Shown: piece by piece, positions 5,789 to 6,431 of the stretch | How positions within the stretch are numbered: the first letter of the stretch is position 1 | Layout: each line of letters starts with the position of its first letter | From: JBMOLC01 sp049324215 | GTDB lineage: Bacteria; Patescibacteriota; Microgenomatia; UBA8517 | Direction of reading: 5' to 3' | Length of the DNA: 6,431 bases | NCBI GenBank assembly: GCA_049324215.1 | Contig: JBMOLC010000029.1 | Location: 1 to 6,431 of the forward strand | Made by a program: the position numbers and the translations under genes | Notes under the pieces: generated by a model | What the model saw: only the letters and a program-made list of their open reading frames with translations | Told to the model about the DNA's origin: nothing | The model's database searches: none

Positions 5789-6396
5789 TGCGAATCGCAA
5801 AACCCCTACTCAGGCTAATTGAAGCATTTCATAAACTCCCGGGAATAGGACCAAAGACTGCCCAGAGGCTTGCCTTTTACCTTCTGCATGTCCCCCAAGG
5901 TGAGCTCGATTCCTTCTCGGAGGCAGTCAAGAACTTGAAAAAAGATACTGTGCTCTGCTCAATTTGCAAGAATGTCAGCGAGGCCGACCCCTGCCCCATC
6001 TGTAGCGACAGGGGACGAGACAAACAGATGATTTTGGTCGTTGAGCAGCCCCTGGATATCGTGGCTTTTGAAAGAACTGGAAAGTATAAAGGCCTCTACC
6101 ACGTTCTCCACGGGAGCATTTCGCCGCTTGAAAACGTTGGTCCGGATGAGCTTTATATCGAGGACCTTTTAAAGCGAGTATCGGGTATCAGACCTCGACT
6201 ATCTGAGGTAATTATTGCAACCAACCCAACCATGGAAGGAGAGGCAACCGCAATGTATCTCAATAAAAAGATTAGAAGCAAAAACGCAAAAGTCAAAATT
6301 ACGCGTTTGGGTATGGGAATCCCAACCGGTGCTGATTTGGAGTATGCTGACGAGACCACACTCTCCCAGGCTATTCAGGGAAGAAGGGAATTTTAA
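5788..6396 (+). CDS. recR: recombination mediator protein RecR
   Basis: RecR works with RecO (and RecF) to load RecA onto SSB-coated gapped DNA. The 202-aa protein has full family length (about 200). Domains in order: N-terminal helix-hairpin-helix LPGIGPKTAQRLAFYLL (17-33), a four-Cys zinc finger (Cys57, Cys60, Cys69, Cys72), a Toprim domain starting at ILVVEQPLDIVAFERTG (82-98, acidic Glu86 and Asp90) through YHVLHGSISPLENVGPDEL, then ATNPTMEGEATAMYL (134-148) and the C-terminal GIPTGADLEYADETTL with a typical GRREF end. In HVLHGSISPL the more usual HVLGG is HVLHG. The start is fixed by the one-base overlap with ybaB (TAATG), suggesting termination-reinitiation. No missing key residues are evident. 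Confidence 0.96.
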   Translation: MRIAKPLLRLIEAFHKLPGIGPKTAQRLAFYLLHVPQGELDSFSEAVKNLKKDTVLCSICKNVSEADPCPICSDRGRDKQMILVVEQPLDIVAFERTGKYKGLYHVLHGSISPLENVGPDELYIEDLLKRVSGIRPRLSEVIIATNPTMEGEATAMYLNKKIRSKNAKVKITRLGMGIPTGADLEYADETTLSQAIQGRREF

Positions 6397-6397
6397 A

Positions 6398-6431
6398 GTG
6401 CCGACTGCCAAAAAACAATTTACAGATTTAC
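6398..6431 (+). CDS. possible start of a further gene, cut by the window edge
   Basis: A GTG one base after the recR stop opens a frame reading VPTAKKQFTDL (with Met from GTG) to the window end. AAGGGAA (6384-6390), 7 bases upstream, is the most Shine-Dalgarno-like element near any start in this window. The tight spacing matches the operon's style. Eleven residues are too few to recognise a family, and such a short open frame could be chance. Confidence 0.35.
   Translation, partial: MPTAKKQFTDL

Noticed and set aside
1..6431. Novel defence, mobile or CRISPR-like system
   Set aside because: All space is taken by conserved housekeeping genes; no repeats, integrase, transposase or unknown gene cluster is visible.

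Overview
The window is a compact bacterial housekeeping region with every recognisable gene on the + strand. Eight genes can be named: glmS, yvcK (glmR-like), a HIT-family gene, yqeY, ybeY, dnaX, ybaB and recR. A ninth reading frame may begin in the last 34 bases. About 1.5% of the window is non-coding. The small, slimmed-down proteins (490-aa DnaX, 128-aa YbeY, 106-aa HIT protein), the back-to-back overlaps and the near absence of Shine-Dalgarno sequences suggest a reduced-genome lineage of the Patescibacteria/CPR type, possibly Microgenomates. That placement is an inference from gene style, not from a marker comparison. TGA acts as a stop: GlmS ends with its conserved C-terminus directly at a TGA. 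The UGA-to-glycine code of Gracilibacteria/Absconditabacteria is therefore excluded.

Block 1 (about 1-2811) is glmS followed by yvcK, overlapping as ATGA. GlmS makes glucosamine-6-phosphate for UDP-GlcNAc and cell-wall synthesis. YvcK/GlmR proteins bind UDP-GlcNAc and, in Bacillus subtilis, stimulate GlmS. The pair therefore looks like an enzyme coupled to its own regulator. A possible extended -10 sits just before glmS, at the window edge.

A 59-base gap (2812-2870) holds a good sigma70-like promoter (TTGTCG-N17-TATACT). Its predicted start point lies only about 8 bases before the HIT gene, so the transcript would be nearly leaderless.

Block 2 (2871-6396) is one run of HIT, yqeY, ybeY, dnaX, ybaB and recR. 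Overlaps of 1-8 bases link all of them except dnaX and ybaB, which are separated by 24 bases. The first half is translation and RNA maintenance (YqeY, YbeY). The second half is the widely conserved replication/repair set dnaX-ybaB-recR. The strongest promoter match in the window, TTGACC-N17-TATAAT (11 of 12 consensus bases), is inside the 3' end of dnaX and would transcribe ybaB-recR separately.

Points worth a second look are the glmS-yvcK fusion of operon and regulation, the promoter hidden in dnaX, a possible frameshift site in dnaX exactly at the linker after domain III, and a YbeY that lacks its C-terminal helix and a conserved arginine. No mobile element, CRISPR array, RNA gene or unknown multi-gene system is visible.
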